The notes beneath the pieces were generated by a model. That model made no database searches. It saw only the letters and a program-made list of their open reading frames with translations, and had not been told where the DNA came from. A stretch of 49,123 bases of DNA from Opitutaceae bacterium (GTDB lineage Bacteria; Verrucomicrobiota; Verrucomicrobiia; Opitutales; Opitutaceae): the NCBI GenBank assembly GCA_947474995.1, contig CANJNJ010000019.1:1-49123 (forward strand), in the 5' to 3' direction. This document shows, in pieces, positions 25,215-34,489 of this stretch. How positions within the stretch are numbered: position 1 is the stretch's first letter; each line of letters opens with the position of its first letter. Position numbers and translations under genes: made by a program.

Positions 25215-26362
25215 AGTTCGCGCACCTCATCTGGGGCAATTTGATGCGAAAGAAACTCCGCACCGCACTCACGTTGCTGACGATTCTGGTGGCGTTCGTG
25301 CTGTTCGGCATGTTGTGCGCGATCAAGCAGGCGCTCGCCGGCGGCGTGGAACTGGCCCGCGCCGACCGGATCGTCGTGCGGCACAAGGTCTCGATCATTC
25401 AACTGCTGCCGGAGAGCTACAAGGCCCGCATGGCACGCCTGCCCGGGGTCGCGCTCGCCGTGCACCAGACGTGGTTTGGCGGCGTTTATCAGGACCCGAA
25501 GAATTTCTTCATGCAGACCCCGGTCGAACCCGAGGAATTCCTGTCGATGCACCCGGAGTTCATTTTGGCGCCGGCGCAGAAGAAGGCGTGGCTCGAGACG
25601 CGCACCGGGGCCGTGGTCGGCCGCACTACGGCGGAGCGCTTTCACTGGAAAATCGGCGACAAGATCCCGATTACTTCGCCCATCTGGGGACGGAAGACGT
25701 GGGAGTTCGACCTCGTCGGCATCTTCGACGGCCGCGACAAGGGCACCGATACGACGCCGATGTTCTTCCGGTACGATTATTTTGACGAATTCCGGCAGAG
25801 CCAGAACTGGGGCAAGGGCCTCGTCGGGTGGTATACGATTCGCGTGAAGGACCCGGCGAAAGCCGCCGAAGTGGCCCGGCTCGTCGATCAAGAGTTCGAA
25901 AATTCTCCCGCGGAGACGAAGACCGAGCCGGAAGGAGCCTTCGTCCAGGCGTGGGCGAACCAAATCGGCAACATCGCGCTCATCGTCGCGGCGATCCTGG
26001 CCGCGGTGTTTTTCACCATCCTGCTCGTGACGGGCAGCACGATGTCGCAGGCGGTCCGCGAACGCATCGGCGAACTCGGCGTCCTCAAGGCGATCGGTTT
26101 CACCAACGGACAGTTGCTCCGACTCGTGCTCGCCGAGTCGTGCCTGCTGACCGTGCTCGGCGGCGGCCTCGGGCTCGGCCTGGCGTGGGTCATCATCGCG
26201 CGCGGCGATCCGACGGGCGGACTGCTACCGCGGTTTCATCTGGCGACCGGCGACCTGCTGGTTGGGGCCGGCCTCTGCCTCGCGCTCGGCCTGCTCACCG
26301 GAATATTCCCCGCCCTGCAGGCGATGCGCCTGCGCGTGGCGGATGCCCTGAGGAGGATGTAA
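25211..26362 (+). CDS. FtsX/MacB-type ABC permease 1
   Basis: A 383-residue inner-membrane permease. One N-terminal membrane segment (ALTLLTILVAFVLFGMLCAI) is followed by a periplasmic MacB-like domain (about 45-250) and the FtsX domain with three C-terminal membrane segments (about 255-375). The conserved ERIGELGVLKAIGFTNGQLL lies between the first two of these. Four-helix permeases like this act as dimers; a second permease gene follows one base after the stop, so the transporter is probably a heterodimer. The start is set by the ATGA overlap with the ATPase gene. Confidence 0.93.
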   Translation: MKFAHLIWGNLMRKKLRTALTLLTILVAFVLFGMLCAIKQALAGGVELARADRIVVRHKVSIIQLLPESYKARMARLPGVALAVHQTWFGGVYQDPKNFFMQTPVEPEEFLSMHPEFILAPAQKKAWLETRTGAVVGRTTAERFHWKIGDKIPITSPIWGRKTWEFDLVGIFDGRDKGTDTTPMFFRYDYFDEFRQSQNWGKGLVGWYTIRVKDPAKAAEVARLVDQEFENSPAETKTEPEGAFVQAWANQIGNIALIVAAILAAVFFTILLVTGSTMSQAVRERIGELGVLKAIGFTNGQLLRLVLAESCLLTVLGGGLGLGLAWVIIARGDPTGGLLPRFHLATGDLLVGAGLCLALGLLTGIFPALQAMRLRVADALRRM

Positions 26363-26363
26363 C

Positions 26364-27563
26364 ATGGCGGGCCCGCTCAACTGGTTTGCCCAGGTCCTCG
26401 CGATCACGAAGTTCGGGTTGATGAGCATGCCGCAACGCCGCGGCGCCGTGACCGCGACCGTCTTCGGGATCGCCGGCGTGGTGGGGGTGCTGGTCGGCGT
26501 GCTCTCGATCGCGGCCGGTTTCCGCCGCGCGATGGACGCCTCCGGTTCACCCGATGCCGCCATCGTGCTGCGGAGCGGCGCCGACAGCGAAATGGTCAGC
26601 GGCTTCGGCCGCGAGGAGACGCGGCTCATCGCCGACGCCCCCGGCGTCGCGCGCAACCGCCAGGGTCCGCTCGCCTCCGCGGAGCTGTTCGTCATCATCA
26701 ATCTGCCCAAGCGGTCGACCGGCACCGACGCGAACGTCCCGCTGCGGGGCGTCGAGGGCGCGGCCGTCGAGGTCCGCGATCACCTGAAGTTCGTCGAAGG
26801 CCGGATGTTCGAGTGGGGCAAAAACGAAGTGGCCGTCGGCGTCGGCGCAGCGCGCGAGTTCGCCGGGCTCGAAGTCGGCTCGACGATCAAGGTGGGCCGC
26901 GAATCGTGGCCGGTGGTCGGGATTTTTTCCTCCGGTGGCGGCGTCGCCGAGTCGGAAGTCTGGACGGACGCGAAGGTGCTGCAGGCCGCGTACAATCGGG
27001 GCGACTCGTTTCAATCCGTCTACGTGCGGCTGAACTCGCCGGGCGCGTTTCAAGGGTTCAAGGACGCCCTGACCGCGAATCCGCGGCTCACCGTGAAAGT
27101 CATCCGCCAGTCCGATTACTACGCCGAGCAATCGACCACGCTCACGCGGCTCATCACGACGCTGGGCGTGCTGATCGCCGGACTGATGGCCATCGGCGCG
27201 GTCTTCGGTGCCTTGAACACAATGTACAGCGCGGTCGCGGCCCGCACGCGGGAGATCGCGACGCTGCGGGCGCTGGGCTTTGGCGGCGGCGCGGTGGTGG
27301 TCGCGCTGATGATCGAGTCGCTGGTACTCGCCTTGCTGGGTGGCGCGCTTGGCGCGGTGGTGGCCTATGTCGCCTTCGACAATTTCCGCGCCGCAACGAT
27401 GAATTGGCAAAGTTTCAGCCAGGTGACGTTCGCCTTCGCCGTCACGCCACAGCTGCTGGGGCAAGGCGTGATTTGGGCCTCGGCCATCGGGCTGGTCGGT
27501 GGACTGCTGCCGGCGATTCGGGCCGCGCGGCTGCCCATCGCGACGGCCCTGCGGGAACTGTGA
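26364..27563 (+). CDS. FtsX/MacB-type ABC permease 2
   Basis: A 399-residue partner of the preceding permease with the same layout: an N-terminal membrane segment (TATVFGIAGVVGVLVGVLSIAAGF), a periplasmic domain, and an FtsX domain with TREIATLRALGFGGGAVVVALM before the last two membrane segments. The ending LPIATALREL mirrors the LRVADALRRM ending of permease 1. It is the last gene of the exporter operon. In such mechanotransmissive systems cargo can be lipoproteins, peptides or small toxins; nothing here identifies the cargo. Confidence 0.93.
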   Translation: MAGPLNWFAQVLAITKFGLMSMPQRRGAVTATVFGIAGVVGVLVGVLSIAAGFRRAMDASGSPDAAIVLRSGADSEMVSGFGREETRLIADAPGVARNRQGPLASAELFVIINLPKRSTGTDANVPLRGVEGAAVEVRDHLKFVEGRMFEWGKNEVAVGVGAAREFAGLEVGSTIKVGRESWPVVGIFSSGGGVAESEVWTDAKVLQAAYNRGDSFQSVYVRLNSPGAFQGFKDALTANPRLTVKVIRQSDYYAEQSTTLTRLITTLGVLIAGLMAIGAVFGALNTMYSAVAARTREIATLRALGFGGGAVVVALMIESLVLALLGGALGAVVAYVAFDNFRAATMNWQSFSQVTFAFAVTPQLLGQGVIWASAIGLVGGLLPAIRAARLPIATALREL

Positions 27564-27693
27564 TGAGGTGCAGGAGCGGCGACTGGCTGCGGCGGTCGCC
27601 AAAAGCGGCGCCGGGTCGCCGCACGCCCAAGGCGGGCTCCGTGCGCTCGCGGGGGGCGGCGGGCGCACGGCCACGGCGTAGAAGCCAAAGGCC

Positions 27694-28854
27694 TCAGGTC
27701 AGCCGGCGGGCGGCCAGCTGCGCTTTCACGCCGAGTTCGGCGGCCTTGAAGACGTGGGCCTGGGTCATGGCTTTGTCCGTGCGGTTCAGGCAGTCGAGAA
27801 TCAGTTCGCCGAAGAAGCGGTAGCCGACCCTGCCGGCGCACGGGATGTGCTGCAGCGCCTTGTCGTCGGCGAGGTAGAGGTGACTCGCGGTCTTGTCGCG
27901 CGCGAGGTCGAGGTATTTGCGCAGCTCGATGTAACCCTTCGTGCCGAGGATGAAAGTCCGGCCGTCGCCGAACGCGGTCACCGCATTGGGCGTGAACCAG
28001 TCGACGCGAATATATTGGGTCGCGCCGTTGTCGGCGAGAAGGTTGGCCTCGCCGAAGTCCTCGAACTCGGGGTGCTCCGGGTGACTGTAGTTGGCCACGG
28101 CCGCGTGCATGATGGAGCCTTCCTTCAGATTGGTGTAGGCGATGAACTGCTCGAACTGGTGGCTCCCGATGTCGCAGAGAATTCCGCCGAATTTCTCGCG
28201 CACCCAGAACCAGTCGGGGCGCGTGGGGGCGCTCAGGCGATGCGGCGCGAGGTTGACCACCTGGAGGACGCGCCCAATCGCGCCCTGCTGCACGAGATCG
28301 GTCGCGAACATCGCCGACTCGTTGGTCAGCCGCTCGCTGTAATAGACCATGAACTTGCGGCCGGTCTTTGCCACGACCGCCTTCGCCTGCGCGAGCTGCG
28401 CCAGCGTGGTCAGCGGCGCCTTGTCGGTGAAATAATCCTTGCCGGCCTCCATGACCTTGCAGCCCAGCGGACCGCGCTCGGAGGTGACGGCGGCCGCGGC
28501 CACCAGCTTCACCTCGGGATCGTCGAGGACCTGCGAGAGCGACTTCGCCACCTTGATTGCCGGGTAGCGCTTCACGTAGGCGGCCGTCTTGGTCGCGTCG
28601 GGATCGTAGACCCACTTGATCGTGCCACCGGCGTCGATGAGGGACCGGCACATGCCATCGAGGTGATTGTGATCGAGGTGCACGGCCGCGAAGACGAATT
28701 CGCCGGGCTTGACGACCGGGAGTTTGGGCATGGGACCGGGTTGGTAGCGCGAGTCGGTCGAGGTGACGACCGGCTCAGCCGCCAGCAGGCGGGGCGTGAG
28801 GGCGCCGGCGGCCAGCGTGGCCGACGTCGCGGAAAGAAAATCGCGGCGATTCAT
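27694..28854 (-). CDS. Exported Gfo/Idh/MocA oxidoreductase 1
   Basis: A 386-residue protein with a Tat signal (NRRDFLSATSATLAAGALTPRLLAAE, residues 2-27) and a Gfo/Idh/MocA-type fold. The N-terminal nucleotide-binding half has AAVHLDHNHLDGMCRSLIDAGG instead of the usual GxGxxG loop, so cofactor binding may be altered. The KAPLTTLAQLAQAKAVV segment occupies the place of the usual EKP motif, with Lys kept. The C-terminal half has GGILCDIGSHQFEQFIAYT, where the family normally has GGxxxDxGxHxxD. It is transcribed convergently to the ABC exporter and has a divergent neighbour. Likely substrate is a sugar or sugar derivative in the periplasm. Confidence 0.88.
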   Translation of the reverse strand: MNRRDFLSATSATLAAGALTPRLLAAEPVVTSTDSRYQPGPMPKLPVVKPGEFVFAAVHLDHNHLDGMCRSLIDAGGTIKWVYDPDATKTAAYVKRYPAIKVAKSLSQVLDDPEVKLVAAAAVTSERGPLGCKVMEAGKDYFTDKAPLTTLAQLAQAKAVVAKTGRKFMVYYSERLTNESAMFATDLVQQGAIGRVLQVVNLAPHRLSAPTRPDWFWVREKFGGILCDIGSHQFEQFIAYTNLKEGSIMHAAVANYSHPEHPEFEDFGEANLLADNGATQYIRVDWFTPNAVTAFGDGRTFILGTKGYIELRKYLDLARDKTASHLYLADDKALQHIPCAGRVGYRFFGELILDCLNRTDKAMTQAHVFKAAELGVKAQLAARRLT

Positions 28855-29133
28855 AAGTGGGGAATGAGGTTCAACTGAACGGGCCCGGGCCTAGCCGCTT
28901 TGGGGCGCCTTGCCAACTTTTTGCCAAGATATTTTGGCGAGGAATTCCAACGGGTCACTCATTCCGCGCGGCTCGTCGGGTCGCGCCGCACCAAAGTTCA
29001 GGGCTCCCCCTCCGCTCGGTGGAACCCGGCGATCGCCATTGCGCGCGCGTCAGTTCGGAGTTAAATCTTCCCTGAAGCCGATGAGCAGCGACGCAGGGGC
29101 AGCGCCCGGTTGGCCGCCATTCGATTCGCACCT

Positions 29134-29376
29134 ATGACCAATATCGCACTGAGAGACTATTTTGCGGCCCACGCTCCGCTCGTGCCCAACTGGTTTACGT
29201 CGACCCTCACCAAGACGAAAGTTGAAATGGTTCCCGACCCCTCGCGCGGGGCCGGCTACGTGAAGAGCAACACCGTTGTCATCGAGGAGTCGCCGTTGCA
29301 GCGCGAGGTTCGCTGGCGGTTCAGCTACGCGGACGCGATGGTGGCCGGGTCCACGCCGGCGGCACCAACGTCCTAG
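29134..29376 (+). CDS. Small hypothetical protein
   Basis: An 80-residue ORF starting MTNIALRDYFAAHAPLVPNWF and ending near REVRWRFSYADAMVAGS. The spacing of an ALRDYFAAHAP-like start and a W-R-x-x-YADAM end resembles short phage-type hypothetical proteins that I know only by pattern. No ribosome-binding site is visible and the surroundings are repeat-rich, so it may be a stray gene from a mobile element. Function unknown. Confidence 0.5.
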   Translation: MTNIALRDYFAAHAPLVPNWFTSTLTKTKVEMVPDPSRGAGYVKSNTVVIEESPLQREVRWRFSYADAMVAGSTPAAPTS

Positions 29377-29422
29377 GGCCTGTCAGGCAACTTTCTCGTC
29401 GGGCGCCGCTGCGGGGCCACCC

Positions 29423-29445
29423 GACGCCAGTCTCCGACTGGCGTC
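29423..29445. repeat. Short perfect dyad, family 2, copy 1
   Basis: Arms GACGCCAGTC and GACTGGCGTC around TCC. Related dyads are at 31355-31377 and 44946-44968. It lies between the small ORF and the PfkB kinase. Confidence 0.65.
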
Positions 29446-29643
29446 AGGCGATGCCGCGGACCGCGTTCCCGGTATTCGTCATCCAAAGTGACTGGCAGAC
29501 TCCAGGCGTTCGGGAGCGATGGCTCCCGCAGGTTTGTCGTCGGGCGCCGCTTCGCCGGCCCGCGCATTCTCACGCCCGGGCTCGCCGACCGGCGCAAAAA
29601 AGCGCTGGCTGCCGCCGAGGGATCGGCTACTGCCATGTTCCTG

Positions 29644-30726
29644 ATGAAATATGGACTAAACATTCGCCCCACGGCGGCCCTCGATTTTGTTTCCCTCGGA
29701 GCCCTCATTCACCGCCTGGATCCGGGCATCATCCCCTTCCGCAAGGCGACCAACTGCGAGATCCACGTCAGCGGCGGCGAATTCAATGTCGCGGCCAATC
29801 TCTCCGACTGCTTCCGCCTGAAGACGGGCGTCGTTTCCGCGATGGTCGATTACCCCGTCGGGGATCTGATCGCGGAGCGCGTGCGCGCGGCGGGCGTCAC
29901 GCCGTTCTACAAAAACTTCCAACACGACGGCGTGCATGGGCCGAACATGGCGACCGTTTACAGCGACCGTGGTCACGGCGTGCGCGCGCCCGTGGTCTTC
30001 TACAATCGCAGCAACGAGGCCGCCGCGCAGCTCAAGCCGGGCGATTTCAATTGGGCGGAGATTTTTGCGGGCGGCGTGCGCTGGTTTCACAGCGGCGGGA
30101 TTTTTGCCGCGCTCTCGGCGTCGACGGCCGAGGTGATTATCGAGGCGATGCAAGCCGCCAAGGCGGCCGGGGCCGTTACGTCCTTCGACCTCAATTACCG
30201 GGCGAAACTCTGGAACATCGCCGGGGGGCACGAGCGCGCCGTCGCGGTGCTCGACCGGATCATCCGCCACGTCGATGTGCTCGTCGGCAATGAGGAGGAT
30301 CTGCAACTTGGCCTCGGCATCCCGGGGCCGGAGGTGGCCGGGAAGTCCAAATTGGATCCCAGCGCGTTCCTCAGCATGATCGGCAATGTCACCAAGAAGC
30401 ATCCGCACATCAAAATCGTCGCCACCACGCTCCGCGAGGTTCACTCGACCAACCGCCACTCCTGGGGTGCGGTCGCCTGGATCGACGGCGCGACCTACGT
30501 CTCGCCGACGTGCGAGCTCGATGTCGTCGACCGCGTGGGCGGCGGCGATGGCTATGCCGCCGGATTTTTCTACGGGCTGCTCCGCGGCGAGTCGCCGCAG
30601 GACGCGGTCGCCCTCGGCTGGGCGCACGGCGCGCTGCTCACGACCTTTCCCGGTGACACCAGCATGGCGACCGCCGATCAGGTGCGCGCGTTTGCCCAGG
30701 GTGGCTCCGCCCGCATCCAGCGTTGA
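29644..30726 (+). CDS. PfkB-family sugar kinase (2-keto-3-deoxygluconate kinase-like)
   Basis: A roughly 360-residue cytoplasmic ribokinase-family kinase. The ATG at 29644 is chosen because the fold starts at LDFVSLGALIHRLDP; an ATG at 29635 is equally possible, and the frame is open from 29488 through a repeat-rich leader. Family features are the substrate loop SGGEFNVAANLSD near the N-terminus, FDLNYRAKLW, VLVGNEEDLQLGLG, and the C-terminal anion hole and catalytic Asp in DRVGGGDGYAAGFFYGLL (family consensus GAGD). KdgK-type kinases phosphorylate 2-keto-3-deoxygluconate, which would fit sugar-acid catabolism together with the dehydratase at 45973, though the genes are 15 kb apart. Confidence 0.87.
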   Translation: MKYGLNIRPTAALDFVSLGALIHRLDPGIIPFRKATNCEIHVSGGEFNVAANLSDCFRLKTGVVSAMVDYPVGDLIAERVRAAGVTPFYKNFQHDGVHGPNMATVYSDRGHGVRAPVVFYNRSNEAAAQLKPGDFNWAEIFAGGVRWFHSGGIFAALSASTAEVIIEAMQAAKAAGAVTSFDLNYRAKLWNIAGGHERAVAVLDRIIRHVDVLVGNEEDLQLGLGIPGPEVAGKSKLDPSAFLSMIGNVTKKHPHIKIVATTLREVHSTNRHSWGAVAWIDGATYVSPTCELDVVDRVGGGDGYAAGFFYGLLRGESPQDAVALGWAHGALLTTFPGDTSMATADQVRAFAQGGSARIQR

Positions 30727-30849
30727 ACGACGCCTGGACGTCCCCGTTTGGAATGGCACAAGGTTAAGACCGAGCCGCCGGTCCCAATCCTTTTGGCCAC
30801 AAAGAGGCATAGCGTGACGGAGCCGCAACCAAATCGAGGCCAACGGAAA

Positions 30850-30903
30850 AATTCCGAAGCCAGGAAGCCATGCATCGTTTTCTGGTTTCCTGGCTTCTGA
30901 ATT
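30850..30903. repeat. Dyad repeat, family 3, copy 1
   Basis: 21-base arms 30850-30870 and 30883-30903 pair at 19 of 21 positions around a 12-base loop; the core is GAAGCCAGGAAGCCA / TGGTTTCCTGGCTTC. A second copy is at 47935-47983. It follows the PfkB kinase by about 120 bases. Confidence 0.8.
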
Positions 30904-30988
30904 TTCTCCCAGCCGGCGAGGATTCTGCAGGACAGTAGGGCGGCCTTTTTTCGAGACGGCGTTCGGAAAAAGTGGCTGCGCAGCCGTC

Positions 30989-31055
30989 GTTGGTCGTTCC
31001 GCCTTCAGGCGGTGCCTGGTGCGGGTTCGTTCCGCCTAAAGGCGGGACTACGAAC
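30989..31055. repeat. Intergenic dyad repeat, family 1, copy B
   Basis: Same architecture as copy A: GTTGGTCGTTCCGCC TTCAGGCGG on the left and CCGCCTAAAGGCGGGAC TACGAAC on the right, with the small GCCTWWAGGC palindrome in each arm. Confidence 0.8.
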
Positions 31056-31354
31056 AAAAATCCGCGGTTTTCTTACGACCAACATGTTGGTGTCTTCATT
31101 CGAATAGTCAGACAAAAACCGCCCGCTCCGATGCAGATTTGCGTGGGCCGATCGGCCCGCCGAAAACTATCCGCCTCACCCCTGAATTTTTGCGCCTTTT
31201 TGTGGCAACTGGATTGGTGCCTTGGTTTGGCTCGCTCGCCTGAGGCAGATTGCGGCGTTGCCACGCTTTGGGCCGAACACCTGGGGTAACCTAGAGCCAT
31301 TGAGTTCGCGTTGCTGTTGGTGATATTTGGCCACGCGCCCAGTGTGGGATTTCG

Positions 31355-31377
31355 GACGCCGGTCGGAGTCCGGTGCT
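31355..31377. repeat. Short imperfect dyad, family 2, copy 2
   Basis: GACGCCGGTC then GGAGTCCGGTGCT, an imperfect version of the dyads at 29423 and 44946. Confidence 0.45.
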
Positions 31378-31538
31378 GCTCAAGACCCGGGCGGCGTCTC
31401 CCCGGGAATAAGCTTTGACAGCAAAGGAGCGCGGCCGGAAAAATCCGCCGGCGCCGTCGCCATTCCTCCTCCTCTTTTGCGCGTCTCCAGCTCCCCATCG
31501 TTCTCGGCGTCGCGCCGCGCAAGCGCCCGCCCCACCGC

Positions 31539-34334
31539 ATGAACATTCTCTCCGTATCGCTCTGGCTCCTCCCCGGCGGTCGACCGCACCGCGTCGCGAC
31601 CCGACGGCCCAATCCGATTGTCGTGGCGCTGGGCGCCCTGTTCGTCGGCTCCCTCCCATTGCAAGCCGCGCCGCCAGCGGAGGAAACCCTGGCGGCCTTC
31701 ACGGACCGCTATTGTTCGAACTGCCACAACGACGTGGACCGGGAAGGCGGGCTGGATCTGACGACCTTGAAATACACGCCGGGCGACGCCGCGAATTTTC
31801 TCACCTGGGTCAAAGTCCATGATCGCGTGGAATCGGGCGAGATGCCGCCGAAGGAAAAGAAGCGACCCAACGCGGCGGACGTCGCCGCTCTGATCAAGAC
31901 GCTGGGTTCGGCGCTGAACGACGCGGACCGGCAGGCGCTCGCCCACACCGGGCGCGCCAAGGAACGCCGCCTCAACCGGACTGAGTACGAGAACGCGGTG
32001 CGCGATCTCTTTCAGGCGCCGTGGCTCGAGGTGAAGGGCAAGTTACCCGAGGATGGCGAAGCCAACCGGTTCAACAAATCAAGCGACGCCCTCGGCGTGT
32101 CGTTTGTGCACATGAAGCAATACATGACCGCGGCCGAAGCCGCGATCAGCGCGCTGATGAGCGTGGAGTTTGTCCGACCGGAAACGACCACCAAGCGCTA
32201 CTACGCTCGCGAGACGCCGGGCCTCACCAATTTCAACCCGACCGAATTCATTGGCAACTCGGAGCGGCTCAAGTTTCCCGTCCTCGGCCAGAGCGCGCAG
32301 CCCGACGTCATCCGGCACAAGGCGCCGGCGACCGTCGGCGAAAGCGATCCGGCGACCCGCGAACTCGAGGCCGTCGGCTGGACGGCCAGCGATTATGAGG
32401 CGTTCCCGACGGCCTGGCCCAGTTTCCGGGCGCCGGTGGCGGGAAAGTACCGCGTCCGCTTCAGCGGCTTCACGTTGTGGGTGGAGGGCGGAGGGACGGC
32501 GCGCGGGCCCGAATGGGACGGCATGGATCCGAAGGTCATGAAACGGTCGACCGACCCCAAGTGGTACTCGGCCGACTACGACAAGGTTGCCCCGGGGCGT
32601 CGCGACGAGCCCATCCACGTGTACGCCCGCGGCGGTTCCGGTGGCCGGCTGGGGAGTTTTGATCTCACGCCGGAGCCCGCCGATTACCAACTCGACTCCG
32701 TCTGGCTGATGGGCGGGCAAACGGTGGTCACGGACTCGGCGCGTTTCTTCCGCAGCCGGCCGGTGCCAACCCGGGGTTGGACGAATGCCCTCGCGCAACG
32801 CGACGGCATGCCCGCGGTGGCCTTTCGGTGGATTGAAGTGGAAGGCCCGCTGTACGACGAGGCGTCCCGCGCCGGTTACCGGCTGCTGTTCGACCAGCTG
32901 CCCATGAAGAAAGTGGCGACCACCGAGCCCGGGGTGGCGATCGACGTCATCAACCCGGCTGCCGCCGGTCGGCGTGGCGGCGGTGGCGGTGGTCGGGGCG
33001 TTTCCCAATTGGTGCCAACGTCCGTCGAGGTCGAGTCCGCGAGTCCCGCCGCGGACAGCGAGCGCCTGCTGCGCGCCTTTCTGCCGCGGGCGTTTCGGCG
33101 GCCGGTGGAAGAAAAAGAGGTGCAGCGCTACCTCGCCCTGTTCCAGCAACGCCTGACTGCCGGGCTGGGTTTTGCCGGCGCGATGCGGGCGACCTACACC
33201 GCGATCCTCGCCTCACCGGACTTCGTCTTTGTCGATGAGCCGCAAGGCCGGCTGGACGACCACGCCCTCGCCACGCGTCTGGCTCTTTTTCTCTGGAATT
33301 CCACCCCCGACGAGGCGCTGCGGCAACGGGCGGCCCGCGGAGAGTTACACCGGCCCGACGTGCTCCGGGCGGAAACGGAGCGGATGCTGGGCGATCCGAA
33401 AGCGAAACGGTTCGTCGCGGCGTTTCTCGACTACTGGCTCGACCTGCGAAAAATGGACGACACGACGCCGTCCGAGACGCTCTACAACGATTACTATCTC
33501 GACGACGCGCTGACGGAGGCGGCGGGGGACGAAACTCGCCTCTACTTTGGCGACCTGATCCAGCGCGACCTGCCGGCCCGCCACCTGGTCGATTCCGATT
33601 TCACCTTCCTGAACGAACGGCTGGCCGTCCACTATGGCATTCCCGGCGTGGACGGCGTCGCCATGCGGCGGGTCCCCCTGCCGCCGGGCAGCCCGCGCGG
33701 CGGATTCATGACGCAGGCCAGCGTGCTCAAGGTGACGGCCAATGGCACCACGACCTCGCCGGTCCTGCGCGGCAAGTGGATCATGGAACGCATCATCGGA
33801 TTCACGATGCCGCCGCCGCCGGCCTCGGTGCCGGCGATTGAACCCGACATTCGCGGGGCCGTGACGATCCGCCAGCAACTCGACAAGCACCGGGCCGACG
33901 AAAGCTGCGCGGTGTGTCACCGCAAGATCGACCCGCCGGGTTTTGCCCTTGAGAGCTTCGACGTGATGGGCGCGTGGCGCGATCGCTACCGCAGTTCAGC
34001 GCCGACCGAGTTGTACGACACCATGGGCCGCTTCGGCAAAAATGGGGCGCCGCTGACCTTTCGCCTCGCCCTGCCCGTCGATGCCGTGGGACAATTGCCC
34101 GACGGTCGCACGTTCCAGGACGTCCGGGAGCTCAAGACGCTGTTGTTGAAGGATGAAGCCCAACTGGCCCGCAATCTCACCCGGCAACTCTTGGTTTTCG
34201 CCACCGGCGCACCCGAGCGGTTCAGCGACCGCGCGACGGTCGACCAAATCGTGCAGCGCACCAAGGCCAGCCACTACGGGGTTCGCAGCCTCGTGCACGG
34301 GCTAATCCAGAGTGATCTGTTCCTGAACAAATAA
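31539..34334 (+). CDS. Exported DUF1592-type multidomain cytochrome-like protein, copy 1
   Basis: A 931-residue protein of the Planctomycetes/Verrucomicrobia type with an N-terminal heme-binding site followed by DUF1587, DUF1592, DUF1588 and DUF1585. A signal-like segment (PIVVALGALFVGSLPLQAA, 26-44) precedes CSNCH (59-63). RRLNRTEYENAVRDLF marks DUF1587. The DUF1592/1588 part has LPRAFRRPVEEKEVQRY, FLNERLAVHYGIPGV and GGFMTQASVLKVTANGTTTSPV. A second CxxCH motif, CAVCH (790-794), starts CHRKIDPPGFALESFD. A Gly/Arg-rich stretch (about 471-488) interrupts the middle. The function of this family is not established; a redox role is likely from the heme motifs. The DUF1552 partner follows 155 bases later. 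Confidence 0.93.
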   Translation: MNILSVSLWLLPGGRPHRVATRRPNPIVVALGALFVGSLPLQAAPPAEETLAAFTDRYCSNCHNDVDREGGLDLTTLKYTPGDAANFLTWVKVHDRVESGEMPPKEKKRPNAADVAALIKTLGSALNDADRQALAHTGRAKERRLNRTEYENAVRDLFQAPWLEVKGKLPEDGEANRFNKSSDALGVSFVHMKQYMTAAEAAISALMSVEFVRPETTTKRYYARETPGLTNFNPTEFIGNSERLKFPVLGQSAQPDVIRHKAPATVGESDPATRELEAVGWTASDYEAFPTAWPSFRAPVAGKYRVRFSGFTLWVEGGGTARGPEWDGMDPKVMKRSTDPKWYSADYDKVAPGRRDEPIHVYARGGSGGRLGSFDLTPEPADYQLDSVWLMGGQTVVTDSARFFRSRPVPTRGWTNALAQRDGMPAVAFRWIEVEGPLYDEASRAGYRLLFDQLPMKKVATTEPGVAIDVINPAAAGRRGGGGGGRGVSQLVPTSVEVESASPAADSERLLRAFLPRAFRRPVEEKEVQRYLALFQQRLTAGLGFAGAMRATYTAILASPDFVFVDEPQGRLDDHALATRLALFLWNSTPDEALRQRAARGELHRPDVLRAETERMLGDPKAKRFVAAFLDYWLDLRKMDDTTPSETLYNDYYLDDALTEAAGDETRLYFGDLIQRDLPARHLVDSDFTFLNERLAVHYGIPGVDGVAMRRVPLPPGSPRGGFMTQASVLKVTANGTTTSPVLRGKWIMERIIGFTMPPPPASVPAIEPDIRGAVTIRQQLDKHRADESCAVCHRKIDPPGFALESFDVMGAWRDRYRSSAPTELYDTMGRFGKNGAPLTFRLALPVDAVGQLPDGRTFQDVRELKTLLLKDEAQLARNLTRQLLVFATGAPERFSDRATVDQIVQRTKASHYGVRSLVHGLIQSDLFLNK

Positions 34335-34489
34335 GCCGCACCCGTGATCTTGTGTCCTTCTGCGATCCGTCACGATAGCCGTCAAGGTGGGCCGGGCGCT
34401 CCGCGCGCGGCCGGGCGGCGCACGGAGTGCCCCGCCCACCCGGCACGGCTTTCTTCTCGGCCACTCAGCTAACCCAAACCTTTCGCCCC

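Larger units (their letters stand above)
30727..31538. other. Repeat-rich gap of 812 bases
   Basis: No supported gene. Three dyad repeats lie here: family 3 at 30850-30903, family 1 at 30989-31055 and family 2 at 31355-31377. The ORF at 30972-31289 is an artefact of the family 1 repeat. The region before 31539 must include the promoter of the DUF1592 gene. Confidence 0.6.

Noticed and set aside
30972-31289. A 105-codon ORF
   Set aside because: Its first part is the translation of the family 1 dyad repeat; no protein motif is present.
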